Below are positions 1 to 11,689 of a stretch of 64,000 nt of DNA, in pieces; the stretch's first letter is position 1; each line of letters starts with the position of its first letter. The translations under genes and the position numbers were made by a program. Under the pieces are notes generated by a model. The model was not told where the DNA came from and did no database searches. It was given only the letters and a program-made list of their open reading frames with translations. Origin of the DNA: Scylla paramamosain (Eukaryota > Arthropoda > Malacostraca > Decapoda > Portunidae); assembly GCF_035594125.1 (NCBI RefSeq), contig NW_026973708.1, positions 561,001-625,000 of the forward strand. Direction: 5' to 3'.

Positions 1-800
1 CAACAACAACATCTACCACTACTAGCAGCAGCAGTAGCAGTAGCTGTAGCTAGGAGTTCAGGACTGGCGCGTGGCCGTAAGGGGAATCTTCCTTTGAGGG
101 AGGAGCAGCAGGTGACCTGAAGTCTCATGGCCTCATGGCCTGGGCTGTCTTGTTCATGCTCAGCCTGTGGGCCTGACCTGTCACAGACCTGCCCTCAATG
201 GCTTGGCGGCGTGGTTGGCAGGGTGGTTGGCGCCACCCTCAACCCAGATACCCACCATTGCAAAACATGGCGGCGAGGGACTGCTGCTTTCACTTCACCT
301 TGCCTCCTGCAGGGCTGAAGTAAGGCACAGCCTGGTGTGCTGTAGCGGTGCACGTCAGCACCTGCACGAGGGCGGCCAGTGCCACCTGCCTCCTGAAGAC
401 GGCCACCCCCGTTCGCCACGCAGCGCACAGTGACGGGGGTCTGCCGTCCTCCCCCAGCAGCCCAGGCCCATCTTGGCTACCTGGGCAGGACTGAGGGTTC
501 CGCTCCCCCCACTGGAGAAGGTGAACGAAGCACTGCGGCGCAGCACCCCGGCCTGGGAGGGGGACAGCCGCACACTCGCTGAGTCACGGGGCAGCCTCAG
601 CCGCGCGGGGACACGCAAAACAGTTGTTCTGTTGTTTCGTTGTGACGTCTGTCCGAAAAAGAAAATCCTGTTGCGTTGTGGTTCTGCGCTGAACAAATTT
701 CATGGATGGAGTGAATGAATGAGTGTGACATCATGGTGACTCCCTCACCTGCACACACCACCTGACGGCGCCACAGTGAGGCTGTGACGGCACAGCGAGC
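1..800. other. Unassigned GC-richer stretch
   Basis: No gene is recognised. The stretch is clearly richer in G+C and CpG than the following 7 kb, and starts with short AAC/AGC-type trinucleotide runs (1-52). Short open frames exist on both strands (for example 473-718 +), but none shows a domain I know and none has a clear splice or start context. It could hold a promoter or an exon of a gene lying to the left, but nothing in the sequence decides this. Confidence 0.4.
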
Positions 801-803
801 CGC

Positions 804-807
<4 letters not shown>

Positions 808-870
<63 letters not shown>

Positions 871-897
871 GAGGAGAGAGAGAGAGAGAGAGAGAGC
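808..897. repeat. (GA)n microsatellite
   Basis: About 90 bp of GA dinucleotides with a few GGA interruptions, followed by an A-rich tail to about 985. The Ser/Leu- and Arg/Glu-rich open frames across it are translations of the repeat. Confidence 0.95.
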
Positions 898-1216
898 CAA
901 GGGACAGCGAAAAAAAACAGAAAAAAAGGAAAAACCAGGAAAACGAAAAAGGAAAAAAAAGGGAAAAAGAGGACAAAAAAGATGTAGGAAACGAAGCATT
1001 TTTCCACCACACGAGCGCAGGGAATGAAGACAAAATATCCGTCCATTTTGTATCATTAACCTAACCACGCTGGCCTGCCCTAGATAGCGGCTAAATTTAC
1101 CGTTAATGTACAGTACTACACATCCATTGTATTACCTCCTGCACTTTACTACTAACCTACACCCTCCCTGGTACAGCGGCTAGTGTAAACAAAGGCCACA
1201 CACCGCCAAGGCCTCG

Positions 1217-1690
1217 TCCTCTAAATATTTAAAACGATCTCCCAAAACCTGCTTCTTTTTACGTGCAGTAGACGAATGGTATAAAAAGATTGCGTAAGGG
1301 AAGCCATAAGGAAAATGTTTTGGCAGAATGCTATAGTGTTTTTGCTTGGTGTAATGGAGACTTATTTTCTTTCTCCCTCTTCCTCTAAATATTTAACACG
1401 ATCTCCCAGAACCTGCTATTTATTTATTTATTTATTTCTTAAGTACAGCAGACGAATGTTGTAGAAAAAATCACATAAGAGAAGCCATAATGGAAGAATT
1501 GTGTAGTTTTGTTGCTTGGTGTAGTGGAGAGACAATTATTGGTAGTTTTTCTCCCTGTGGCTTCTGTTCGAGCAAAGAAGATCTGGTATAGAAGAGTTGC
1601 ATTAAGAGAAGCGAATAAAGAAAACGTATTGGTAAAATGTTATAGTTTTGTTGCTTGGTGTAATGTTGTTTTTTTTTCTTTGTCCTTTAG
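1217..1690. repeat. Degenerate ~165-bp tandem repeat, about three units
   Basis: Units start near 1,217, 1,381 and 1,546. The first two share CCTCTAAATATTTAA, then GATCTCCCA, AACCTGCT, a segment like CAGACGAATG, and end in TTGCTTGGTGTA followed by TTTTCT-rich sequence. The third unit keeps AGAAGCGAATAA and TTGTTGCTTGGTGTAATG. Divergence is high, so the array looks old. No coding potential is evident. Confidence 0.7.
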
Positions 1691-1734
1691 CATTTATGTG
1701 GAAGCGTGCACTAGAGAGATCAGCTGTTGTAAAG

Positions 1735-1838
1735 TGTGTTGTAGTAAGAGCGTGTTGTAGTAAGAGTGTGTTGTGGTAAGAGTGATTTGCAGTAAGAGTG
1801 TGTTGTAGTAAGAGTGTGTTGTAGTAAAAGTGCGTAGT
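1735..1838. repeat. 16-bp minisatellite (GTGTTGTAGTAAGAGT)
   Basis: Five to six copies of a 16-bp unit, GTGTTGTAGTAAGAGT with variants, directly adjoin the ~165-bp degenerate array. Confidence 0.8.
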
Positions 1839-1879
1839 TGTAATGATAAGGGAAGCGTATATGAGGGAAGATTATATAG

Positions 1880-2375
1880 ACAAAACTAGACGAAAAAAGA
1901 TTAGATAGATTAAACAAAAATAGGGAAATTAAACAAAACAAAAATTAGACAGAGTGAACAAAAGATTTGACAAGTAAAATAAAAGAACAAACATAAAACA
2001 ACAAATAAAACAGATAAAACAAAAGATTAGACAGATTAGACAAAAGATTAGAGAAATCAGACAAAAGAGAATTAGACAGATCAGACATAAGAAGAACAGA
2101 CAGATGAGAAAGAAAATAATTAGATAAATTAGACAAAAGAAGATTAGACAAAAAAAAAGATTAGGCAGATTACACAAAAAATAGACAAATTAAACAGAAG
2201 ACGATTAGACAGATTAGACAAAAGGAGATTAAACAGACTAAACAAAAAAAAAAAGATTAAAGAGATTAAACAAAAGAGGATTAGACAATTAGACAAAATA
2301 ATAGACAGATTAGAGAAAAGATTAGACGGAGTGGACAAAAGATTAGACAAATTAGACAAAAGTAAGATTAGACAA
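1880..2375. repeat. Degenerate GATTAGACA-type tandem repeat
   Basis: A purine-rich plus strand made of diverged short units of the form GATTAGACAAAA / GATTAGACAGATTA, some 10 to 22 bp each. The Leu/Ile/Phe-rich open frames on the minus strand are translations of this repeat. Confidence 0.7.
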
Positions 2376-2379
2376 AAGT

Positions 2380-2690
2380 TCACATACGGATGACGGCTGA
2401 AAAATATGTAAAGTACCTCCATACAGACACTGCCACGTGAAGACCTAAGAACTTGAAGCAACTTCCCTATTTTTTTACGTTCTCATGTTCACCTAATCTC
2501 ACTCTCACATATCATCCCTCGACCTGATCTAATTTTAATCCAATCCAATCCTATTCAGCCCTATCCTATCGCAATCCAGACCCCCAGTGAGGTCTTCCCA
2601 GTCCTTAACCACCCCCCCCCTCACTTGCACAGCCAGCCCTTGGGAAATCAGGGCTAAGGGACGACTGTAGGAGAGTCTTCTTATGGTACA
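2380..2690. other. Unassigned spacer
   Basis: About 300 bp between two repeat blocks. It includes short runs such as CCAATCCAATCC and a poly-C run near 2,610. No gene, RNA or transposon feature is seen. Confidence 0.4.
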
Positions 2691-2751
2691 GTAGGAGGTA
2701 GAAATCCTACTCTCTCTCTATCTCTTTCTCTCTCTCTCTCTACTCTTTCCC

Positions 2752-2833
<82 letters not shown>

Positions 2834-3415
2834 CTTACCTCTCATTTCCTCCCTTCACATATCTTTACAGCCTCTCCCCCTCCTTTCCCCCTCCTTTCTC
2901 TTTTCTACACCTCTTTCCCTCTCTTTCACACATCTTCATATTCTGTCTTCCCTTCCTTCCCTCCTTTCCTTATCTCCCTCCCTCCCTCCGCCCATCCTTC
3001 ATATGTTTATCCTCCTTTCCTTCCCTCCTTCACACATTGTTATCTTCCTCCCTCCTGCGTCCTCTCCTCCTCTCCTTCTAACTTGACGCGTAAGGAAAAA
3101 GAAGGAATTGTATTATTATTATGCTGGGACGAACATTTTTAAAACTTCTTTCTTTTTCTTCAGTTCTTCCTGTTTTTTTTTTCTTTTTTGGTTCATGTTT
3201 TCATTTCATTCGTAATATTATCGTTATTGCTATTTTTGTTATTCATTATTGTTATTATTATTACATGTTGTCGTGATTATCAAAACGGCTTCACCATCAC
3301 AAACGACAACAACAACAGCAACAACAACAATAACATCAACAACAATAACTGGTACCCCTCCTATATAAAAACAAAAGCAACAACAATTACTACTACTCTT
3401 ACTACTACTACTACT

Positions 3416-3459
<44 letters not shown>

Positions 3460-3465
3460 GCACTC

Positions 3466-3522
<57 letters not shown>

Positions 3523-3528
3523 GCACTC

Positions 3529-3570
<42 letters not shown>

Positions 3571-3615
3571 TCACTACTACTACTACTTTTACTACTACTA
3601 CTATCGCCACCTACC

Positions 3616-3672
<57 letters not shown>

Positions 3673-3728
3673 GCTGCTACTACAAATAGCATAAGAAAAA
3701 ATAGCAGCAGAAAATAAAAATTCGCATC

Positions 3729-3797
<69 letters not shown>

Positions 3798-4340
3798 GTT
3801 GTTTTCCATCTTATTATGATTTCTTGCACGCCATCACGCTTCCTTGCACCTACTTTTCTCCCTCCTTCTCCTCCTCCTCCTCCTCCTCCTCCTCTTCCTC
3901 TCTTCCCTCTCCTCCTCCTCCTCCTCTTCCTCCTCTTCGACACAACACGGCTGCTTCATCATTCAGGGAGCGGCGCCCCCACCTTAGGAAACCCTAGATA
4001 TGACCACGAGAGTACTGATACGGGTGGGAGGAGAGGGGAAAGATGGGGGGTGTGAGAGAGAGAGGGAAGTGCTTAAGGGAGCGAGGAGGGAGAAGGGGAG
4101 AGGTAGGAGTAAAAAATATGTTGGTTATTCTCTTCCACTGCTGAAGGAAGGAGGAGGAAGGGAAGATGGAGGACGAAGAAGGAGAGGAAGAGAGAGATGG
4201 AGGAGCAAGGAGAGAAAGGATGATGTGGGAGGAAGGAGGGAAGAGAACCGTAAGTAGGTGGAGGAAAAGATTGGTAGATTTTTCTTTATCTTTTTCTCGT
4301 TCTCTTTCGTTTGTCTGCTTCCCTGTTGATTAACTTAGTG

Positions 4341-4385
<45 letters not shown>

Positions 4386-4428
4386 CTCTCTCCTCCTCTC
4401 TCACTCTCTCTCTCTCCTCTCTCTCCTC

Positions 4429-4462
<34 letters not shown>

Positions 4463-5010
4463 CTCTCCTCTCTCTCTCTCTCCCTTATATATACCATTCA
4501 CTCACTTTTCGTTTTCTGATCTTTTGTCTCACATTCTACAATTCTCATTCACTTTCTTTCTATCTCCTTCACTGCTTTTGCTCTACATTTTGTCTCTCCT
4601 TCAGTCCTCCTTTCCTTTATTTTTTTTCTCTCTTTCAATCCCTCTTTATCATATTTCTTTAATTTTCATATTTTTCATTCTTTCTTTTTTTCTTTTGCAC
4701 ATGTCTGGTATCTCTTTGTAGATTACCTCCTTTTCTTTCCTCCCTCCTTCTCTTCCCTCCGTCTCACCATCTTCCCTCCCTCCTGTCCCTGAATCTTCCT
4801 GTACGTTCTCCCTTCTCTCCCTCCCTTCCCTTTCTTTCTTCCCTCTCTCCTTCTCTTCTCTCCCTGCTTCCTGTCCTTCCTTCCCCTTCTTTCCGTCCCT
4901 CCTTCATCAGTCTCTTTCTTGCTTCTTTCCTTTACGTCCCTCCCTCCCCCTTTTCTTCCCTTCCTTCTCTCTATCCTATCCTTACATCTTTCCTTTTCGT
5001 CCTCCCTCCC
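2690..5010. repeat. Simple-sequence block, mostly pyrimidine on + strand
   Basis: Nearly continuous low-complexity DNA. It includes (CT)n at 2,709-2,834, C/T-rich sequence to 3,075, AAC runs at 3,301-3,350, (ACT)n at 3,389-3,680, (GA)n at 3,733-3,795, (CCT)n at 3,863-3,945, purine-rich 4,020-4,260, (CT)n at 4,341-4,484 and C/T-rich sequence to 5,010. All long open frames here are homopolymeric or dipeptide translations. Confidence 0.9.
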
Positions 5011-5755
5011 GCCGTTCCCTCCTTGGATTTGCGACTCCCAGACCACAACAGGCGCTGCAAATGTTTCACTACGAGCCGAGAAAACCTAATGATACCAACT
5101 TCTGAAGGAGTTTTCGGTCCGTTCTGTTCGCTGGAAACTTCGTGGAATCTGTTCTTGCTTACAAAACACTTCACTCTTCCACTGTTCGTCCTTTCTTCTT
5201 CCCCGAACTTCCAACTACAAAGTCGTAACTCGTAACTCTTTCTCACGACCACTTTGTTACTAATCACTCGCTAATTCATCGTAAACTTGTGTGTTTCTTC
5301 CTATTTTGTACTTTGTGGTTTTCTTTATTTAATCTTTTTCTCTCTTTCGTTCTTTTTTTCTTTTTTTTTTTTTGCTTTTTCCCGTTCTTTGTCCATAGTT
5401 TTCTGGCTCTCTTTCCTTCTTTTCTTTGTTGTCAGTTTTTTTTGTTTTTCACACTCACCCCCTCACCTTAAAAAGCGGCAGCCTGAGGGGTCACACACAC
5501 ACACACACACACACACACGGCCACAAAGCGACAGGACGCCAATAACTGTGAGCCCTTCCCCTCTTTTTCCCCTCCTCGTACACACTGTTCCCCTCACTTG
5601 CCTCTTATTCCTCTCTTCATCACCTATTTTCCTATCTCCCTTTTCTGTTTTCCCCTTTGTGTTAAATGTTTTGTCTTGTGTCCCTCTTCTTTTTTTACAT
5701 CCTTTTGAGTTTTTTTTTCCAGAAGATACGAGTATATATAAGAAGTAACCCTGAG
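5010..5755. other. Unassigned spacer with T-rich run and (CA)n
   Basis: More complex sequence at 5,020-5,290, with no recognisable product, followed by a T-rich run (5,300-5,460), a (CA)13 tract at 5,492-5,518 and C/T-rich sequence. No gene is supported. Confidence 0.4.
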
Positions 5756-6660
5756 AAGAGGAGGAGGAGGAGGAGGAGGAGGAGAAGGAAAAAGAGAGGA
5801 AGGAATCCAAATCAACATGAACACTTTAAAACTCTCACTCGACTTGGTGATAATAAAACAATAAAAACTCAAGTCTCAATTTTCTGCGAATGAGGAGGAG
5901 GAGAAGGAGGAGGTGGAAGAGGAGGAGGAGGAAGAGGAGAAGGAGGAGGAGGAGAAGGAGGGAGGAGGAGGAGGAGGAGGAGGAGGAGGAGGAGAGCGAG
6001 AACAGTGATAGCTAGGATAAAACAGTGAATACTAAAACAAGAAGATAGACGATGAGAAAGACAATGAAGAAAAGGAAGAAGAGGAGGAGGGATAAGAAGA
6101 AAAGATTGAAACATCCTCAAACATTTTATCATACTTGCAGATTATTTACATTGTGACTATTTAAAGTACATGAAGAAAATAAGGTGCCAATAGTCCATAT
6201 AAAGCATTTTTGTTTTGTTTTATTTGGCCAAAACAACAACAACAAAAAAAAAAAAGAGAGAAAATAAGAGGAGAAAGAGGAGGGGAGGAAAATGAAAACG
6301 ACGAAGATGGCAAGGATGAGGAGTGAACAGAACAAGGAGGAGAAGAGAGACGATGAGAGAAACAAGGAAGATGAGGAGGAGGAGGAATAAGAAGAAGAAA
6401 AAAAAAAGGAGGCTGAAAACGATAATAGCAACGAACAGTACAATGACAGAAAAGACAAGAAGAGACGATGAAACAGACAAAGAAGAGGAAGAGGAGGAAG
6501 AAGAAGAAGAGAACGAGGATGAAAACGATGATAAAGATGAACAATAAACAGAACAATGAAAGAAAAGACAAGGAGACGATGAAAGAGACAAGGAAGAAGA
6601 AAAGGAGGAGGAGGAGGAGGAGGAGGAGGAGGAGGAAGACAGGAAGAAAGAGGAATCGCT
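5755..6660. repeat. Purine-rich block with (GGA)n tracts
   Basis: The plus strand is dominated by A and G: (GGA)n at 5,755-5,785 and 5,892-5,996, AGA/GAAGAG-rich sequence at 6,240-6,600 and (GAG)n at 6,603-6,640. A short more complex stretch lies at 6,110-6,230. The Ser/Leu- and Lys/Arg/Glu-rich open frames are repeat translations. Confidence 0.9.
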
Positions 6661-6880
6661 GCTCTCTCACAGGTCGTTTGGCCAATTGATTGAGGCTGGA
6701 AATCGTGATATGATCTTTCTCCCTATCCTCTGTCTTCCTTCTCTCCCTCTCCTTCCTCTCCTTCCTTCCTTTCTCCCTCCATTTCTTCTTCTCCATGGAA
6801 CAGAGACCACCACCATCACCATCTTTACCTCATTCCCATCTTCCTCTATCTCCCTTTTCTCGTTACCTGCCCTCTTTTCT

Positions 6881-6883
<3 letters not shown>

Positions 6884-6965
<82 letters not shown>
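6884..6965. repeat. (CT)n microsatellite
   Basis: About 80 bp of uninterrupted CT. Confidence 0.95.
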
Positions 6966-6970
<5 letters not shown>

Positions 6971-7119
6971 TCCCTTTCTCGCCTTACCGCGTTGATACGT
7001 CTCTTTGAGCGTATATGTCCCTTCTCGACGTTCCTTTTTGCTTGGGTCAAAATAGGAGGAGAAGGAGAAGGAGGAGGAGGATGCATTTAGTCCTGTTTCT
7101 GAGGGTATGTCTGCGGAGT

Positions 7120-7144
7120 CTTCTCCAGTAGTAGCAGTAGTAGC

Positions 7145-7210
<66 letters not shown>

Positions 7211-7330
7211 GGCAGTGGGTGGCAGTGAGTGATAGTAGTGGTGGTGGCGGTGATGGTGGTGGTGGTGGTGGTGGTGGTGGCGGTGGTGGTAGTGGTTAGC
7301 GGTGGTGGCGGTGGGGGGTGTTGGTGGCGA
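7120..7330. repeat. (GTA)n then (GTG)n trinucleotide tract
   Basis: GTA repeats (7,127-7,200) run into GTG/GCG-rich repeats (7,201-7,330). The G-rich strand is therefore continuous over about 130 bp. Confidence 0.9.
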
Positions 7331-7674
7331 TGGTGGTTTAAGGTTTTTATAAGGTTTTATAAGGTTTTAGTACAAATATGAAAATTCATAAGGCATATTC
7401 TGCCGAGCCGAAGCTCCCTGGCAGAAAGACAATGAAGTTCGGGTGATTCACTCAGCACTGACTGGCAACACACAAATAATATAGGTGATTATAATTATAG
7501 AAGTAATAATCAGTAAATTTGACAATATTTTTATAATAAAAGAGCAAACTAGTAACAAAGAAAATACATAAACATAAATACCTTGAACTTTCTTTTGTTA
7601 TTATATGCTAAAGAACCATTTTTAAATTATAGTTGTAGAAAGTAGTGGCAGGTAGAATCAAATCATTATTTGGT

Positions 7675-7675
<1 letters not shown>
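7330..7675. other. Unassigned AT-rich spacer
   Basis: AT-rich sequence with no gene recognised. It starts with a short duplication (AAGGTTTTTATAAGGTTTTA) at about 7,340-7,370. Confidence 0.4.
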
Positions 7676-7985
<310 letters not shown>

Positions 7986-7994
7986 AGTTAATAA

Positions 7995-9773
7995 GAAGTA
8001 GGTGGGGTAGGTGAGATATTTAGTGTGAGAGAAGAATGTGTAACACTGGAAAGGAAGAATGCAGATGAACTGGATGAAAGAATCAATAGGGATGAAGTGG
8101 AGAGGTGTGTGAGAAGGCAGAAGAATGGCAAGGCAGCAGGTCCAGATGATATACCCTATGAGTTCTACAAGAATGGTGGGGAGGTAGTGATAGACAGAAT
8201 GACTGAGTTATTCAACCGAGTGTGGGATGAAGAGAGAGTGCCAAGAAAGTGGAATGAGAGCCGAGTGTGTCTGTTACATAAGGGAGGATTTAAGAGTAAG
8301 AATGAGCTGAAGAACTACAGGCCAATTGCATTAGTGAATACAGTAGGTAAAGTTTTCAGTGCAGTGTTGAATGAGAGACTGTGTAAATGGATTGAGAGAG
8401 CTGGAGTGCTGGGTGAAGAACAGAATGGTTTTCGTAGGGACAGGAGAGCTGAGGACAATATGTTTGTGGTGAATGAAATGATTGAGAAGAAAAAGAAGGA
8501 TGGGGGTAAATTGTACCTAGGTTTTTTGGATATAGAGAAAGCTTATGATAGAGTGAACAGAGAAATGTTAGGTAGAGTCTTAGAAAAGATTGGATTGAGT
8601 GCAAAGATAGTTAACGTAGTGCAAAGTATGTATGTGGACACAAGAGCTAGATACAGGCTAGGAGACATAGAAACAGACTGGGTGAAGAGTGAGAGAGGAG
8701 TTAGGCAGGGCTGTATATTGTCACCAACCCTTTTTAGCCTGTATACAGAGGAGCTAGCAGCCAGGATGAGAAGAATGAATGTAGGGGTAAGTGTGGGGAA
8801 TGATAAAGTATGTGTGCTCCTTTATGCAGATGATGTAGTTGTTATGAGTGAATCGGCAGATGAGCTTCAAAGTTTGTTGGATGTAGTGGATGGCTATGGT
8901 AAAGACTTTGGAGTAAGGTTTAGCAGTGAGAAAAGCAAAGTAATGATTGTGAATAGATCAGAGGATGAAAGTAATGTGGTATGGAGACTTGGAGAGAATG
9001 AGTTGAGACAGGTGCAAGAATACAAGTACTTAGGGATGTGGATGAGTCCTAGTGGGTGTGCAAAGGCAAAGCATGAAAAAATAAGTATGGTAAACCAGTG
9101 GGTAGGTCGATTGGGAAGCGCGGCAAGGATGAGAGCAAGTAAGTATGATGTGTTGAGAGAAGTGTGGAAGAGTGTGGCTGTGCCATGTATAATGTATGGT
9201 ATGGATGTGATTGCATGGAAGGAAAGTGAAATTGATAAGTTAGAAGTGGGCCAGAACAAAGTAGCAAGGATGGCACTGAGTGCACCGAGGTGCACAGCAG
9301 TTGAAGCCTTGAGAGGTGACACGGGATGGAGCACCTTCAGAGAAAGACTCACAAAAGCCACACTTAGGTACAAGATTAGGCTTGAGAGAATGGATGATGC
9401 AAGAATAGCAAGGAAGGTGTACCTGTGGAATGAAAGTGGAAGCAAATGGAGGAAGAGATGCATGAGAATGACAGACAGGAATGAATTGCAAGTTGTGTGG
9501 GCGATAAGAATGGCTGCTAGGAATCAAAATGAGCGTGAATGGGTGGTAACAAGAGGAGGAAGAGTGGGAGCCGAATGGGATGTGAGAAAATGGAAGAATG
9601 AGATAGACAAAGAAGTGAAATGTGTGGGACTGAATGAATGGAAGACTGAGATGGAAAGAAAGAAGACCCTGGAATGGTACAAGGAGAAAGAGGCCCCGAG
9701 GTATGAAAGGTGGTATGATGGAAGCCTGGCGGTGATCTTCTCTTCCGAGCGAGGGCACAGTGTATGGATGTGA
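7995..9773 (+). pseudogene. LINE reverse transcriptase, frameshifted near its end
   Basis: The frame is open from 7,995 (previous codon is a stop). There is no credible start codon because the element is 5'-truncated. Reverse-transcriptase motifs occur in order: GPDDIPYEFY, NYRPIALVNTVGKVF, FLDIEKAYDRV (first catalytic Asp), GVRQGCILSPTLF, LLYADDVVVM (catalytic YADD) and EYKYLGMWMSPSG (thumb side). The enzyme would copy the element's RNA at a nicked target. A missing base near 9,726-9,732 throws the frame off, and translation ends at 9,773, while the natural continuation resumes in another frame at 9,764. The missing upstream endonuclease and the frameshift make it inactive. Confidence 0.85.
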
Positions 9774-10075
9774 ATGCAAGGAGTTACAGGTGGTCTGAGT
9801 CCCGCAGCAAAGTGTGCCAGATGCGTGACATGGGAGAGGATGAGACGGTGGAACATGTGGTGCTGGAGTGTGTGCAGTATGCCAGAGACAGGAATGAGAT
9901 GATGCAAGTGATACTGACTGAGTTAGGGCATGATAGGAATGAAAGAGTGGAGAAGACAGGAAAGGAATGGATGGTGTTGTTGCTGGGACTGTGTAGAGAG
10001 GCGAATGAAAGGATGATTGAGGCGGTGAAAGAGTTTCTGGAGAGAATGTGGCGTGCCAGGTGTATGAACAATTAG
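9764..10075 (+). pseudogene. LINE ORF C-terminal zinc-finger-like region
   Basis: This is the continuation of the reverse-transcriptase reading frame after the frameshift. It contains VCQMRDMGEDETVEHVVLEC (about residues 17-36), which corresponds to the Cys/His motif common at the C-terminus of many LINE polyproteins (C-x2-C ... H-x4-C). The second Cys is Arg here. The frame ends at a stop at 10,073-10,075, just before the 3' UTR. Confidence 0.75.
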
Positions 10076-10201
10076 GATAGAGGATGCTGTTCGTTTCTCT
10101 TTTTTTTTTTTTTTTTTCCCTTTCTACAGGAGTTGCCGATCCAAAGGCCTGGCTCAGGAGTGATCCTGTGCCACCTGTACCATCAAGATCAAGATCAAGA
10201 T

Positions 10202-10639
10202 GGTGAGTCTGCGTACAAAATTGCATCGGAGGGGTTGGTAGAGGCAGCCACAATTATCCATCATCATCGGCGACACCATGGCTCTTGAGAAGGTAACATG
10301 GCTACCATTCTACACTCACATCATCTGGCTATCAACACACACGAGAATGGCGGCGGTGCGGAGGTTTAAATAGGGAAAATAGGCGTATATGTGAGGGCGG
10401 GTGGCGGGGATCCTATGGTGGAAAATCGAGGGATGATCGAGGGTGATGCCCCACCATTATTAATTACTCCTTTATTTAGCGATTTACAACACACACACCT
10501 GCCCGCCAGTAAGAAGCAGGTGTGGGCGGCCATCTTGAGCGCTAAGGGACGAGGGGACAAGGGGAAATAAGGAAATATGGCTCAAAATGCCTCCTTATTT
10601 TATTGTATTTTCGATTTTTTTTTTATTTATGGAATTGTT

Positions 10640-10640
<1 letters not shown>
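10202..10640. other. Unassigned stretch
   Basis: Mixed-composition sequence between the LINE and a (GT)n tract. No gene, RNA or transposon end is recognised. Confidence 0.35.

Positions 10641-10642
<2 letters not shown>

Positions 10643-10681
<39 letters not shown>
10643..10681. repeat. (GT)n microsatellite
   Basis: About 19 GT units on the left flank of the large palindrome. Confidence 0.95.
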
Positions 10682-10684
<3 letters not shown>

Positions 10685-10741
10685 GAAGGGAGGGCGGGAG
10701 TGGGGGAGTTCTTGTGTATGTTAAGGATAAAAAACAAACAA

Positions 10742-11262
10742 GGTAATTGTCTAGAGTCCTTACCGGGCCTTATTACTGGTCTATTCACTTCAATTCTTTT
10801 ACACATACCTTCACATGCACCTAAAACATCATTTTAAAGTGGGGGACAAATGCCCCCTTCCCTCTAGTCCAGCAAAATTGGGGACATGTGGGAAGGCGGG
10901 GTTTTTGGGTGGGGGAGACATAAATCAGCGAGCGATTTTCGGCCAGGTTAGGTTAGGTTAGGTTAGGTTAGGTTAACCTAACCTAACCTAACCTAACCTA
11001 GGTTAGGTTAGGTTAGGTTAGGTTAGGTTAGGTTAGGTTAACCTAACCTAACCTAACCTGGCCGAAAATCGCTCGCTGATTTATGTCTCCCCCACCCAAA
11101 AACCCCGCCTTCCCACATGTCCCCAATTTTGCTGGACTAGAGGGAAGGGGGCATTTGTCCCCCACTTTAAAATGATGTTTTAGGTGCATGTGAAGGTATG
11201 TGTAAAAGAATTGAAGTGAATAGACCAGTAATAAGGCCCGGTAAGGACTCTAGACAATTACC
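10742..11262. repeat. 521-bp palindrome with internal TTAGG blocks (foldback-type element)
   Basis: Two 203-bp arms (10,742-10,944 and 11,060-11,262) are reverse complements with no mismatch on inspection. The outer ends read GGTAATTGTCTAGAGTCC. Between them lie four blocks of the arthropod telomere motif in alternating orientation: (GGTTA)6 at 10,946-10,975, (ACCTA)5 at 10,976-11,000, (GGTTA)8 at 11,001-11,040 and (ACCTA)3 at 11,041-11,055. The flanking sequences are unrelated to each other, so the palindrome stops cleanly on both sides. I find no convincing target-site duplication beyond AA. There is no open frame of note. A non-autonomous foldback transposon is the best explanation; an inverted-duplication or assembly artefact is the alternative. 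Confidence 0.85.
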
Positions 11263-11353
11263 AAAAACAAAAGTTAACGTAAATATTTCCTTATTTTTTT
11301 CTTCATTTTCTTGTGTTTGTTGTTTGTTTTGTTTGTTTGTTTTGTTGGTTCGT

Positions 11354-11355
<2 letters not shown>

Positions 11356-11402
<47 letters not shown>
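11356..11402. repeat. (GT)n microsatellite
   Basis: About 23 GT units; a (GTTT)n tract follows at 11,461-11,488. Confidence 0.95.
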
Positions 11403-11403
<1 letters not shown>

Positions 11404-11594
11404 AGAATATATCGTTTTTATTTTTTTCATTTTTTTCAGTTTTCTTGTCTCAACTGAATATTTGTTTGTTTGTTTGTTTGTTTGTTTGTATATCCATGTA
11501 TGTTTGTCCTCTTCTTCCTCTTCCTCCTCTTTCTTTCATCTAGACCTCCTCTTCTCTCTTCCCATCTCTTCCTCCTCCTAGCCCAACCAAGCCT

Positions 11595-11598
<4 letters not shown>

Positions 11599-11687
<89 letters not shown>
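11599..11687. repeat. (CT)n microsatellite acting as polypyrimidine tract
   Basis: Uninterrupted CT ends in CTCTCAG at 11,689. The next base opens the first RanBP1-like exon, so the repeat sits exactly where the polypyrimidine tract of a 3' splice site would be. Confidence 0.9.

Positions 11688-11689
<2 letters not shown>

Larger units (their letters stand above)
7986..10201 (+). mobile_element. Non-LTR retrotransposon (LINE), 5'-truncated
   Basis: The element begins abruptly in the trinucleotide block without an endonuclease domain. It runs through a reverse transcriptase and a C-terminal zinc-finger-like region, then a short 3' UTR with a T-rich run (10,100-10,120). It ends in three copies of a 6-bp ATCAAG unit (about 10,184-10,201). 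Ending in a short tandem repeat rather than poly(A) is known from the CR1/L2/I-type LINE groups. I see no clear target-site duplication. Base use is purine-rich on the coding strand, unlike the pyrimidine-rich LINE family found elsewhere in the window. Exact clade is not assigned. Confidence 0.85.

Noticed and set aside
473..718. Open frame containing KVNEALRR, reminiscent of a basic helix-loop-helix protein
   Set aside because: Only a few residues match, the basic region and second helix are absent, and the following sequence is unrelated.
9240..10253. 337-codon minus-strand open frame
   Set aside because: Shadow of the plus-strand LINE reverse transcriptase; composition is His/Pro/Ser-rich with no domain.
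10946..11058. True chromosome end
   Set aside because: The TTAGG blocks are short, alternate in orientation and lie inside unique sequence.
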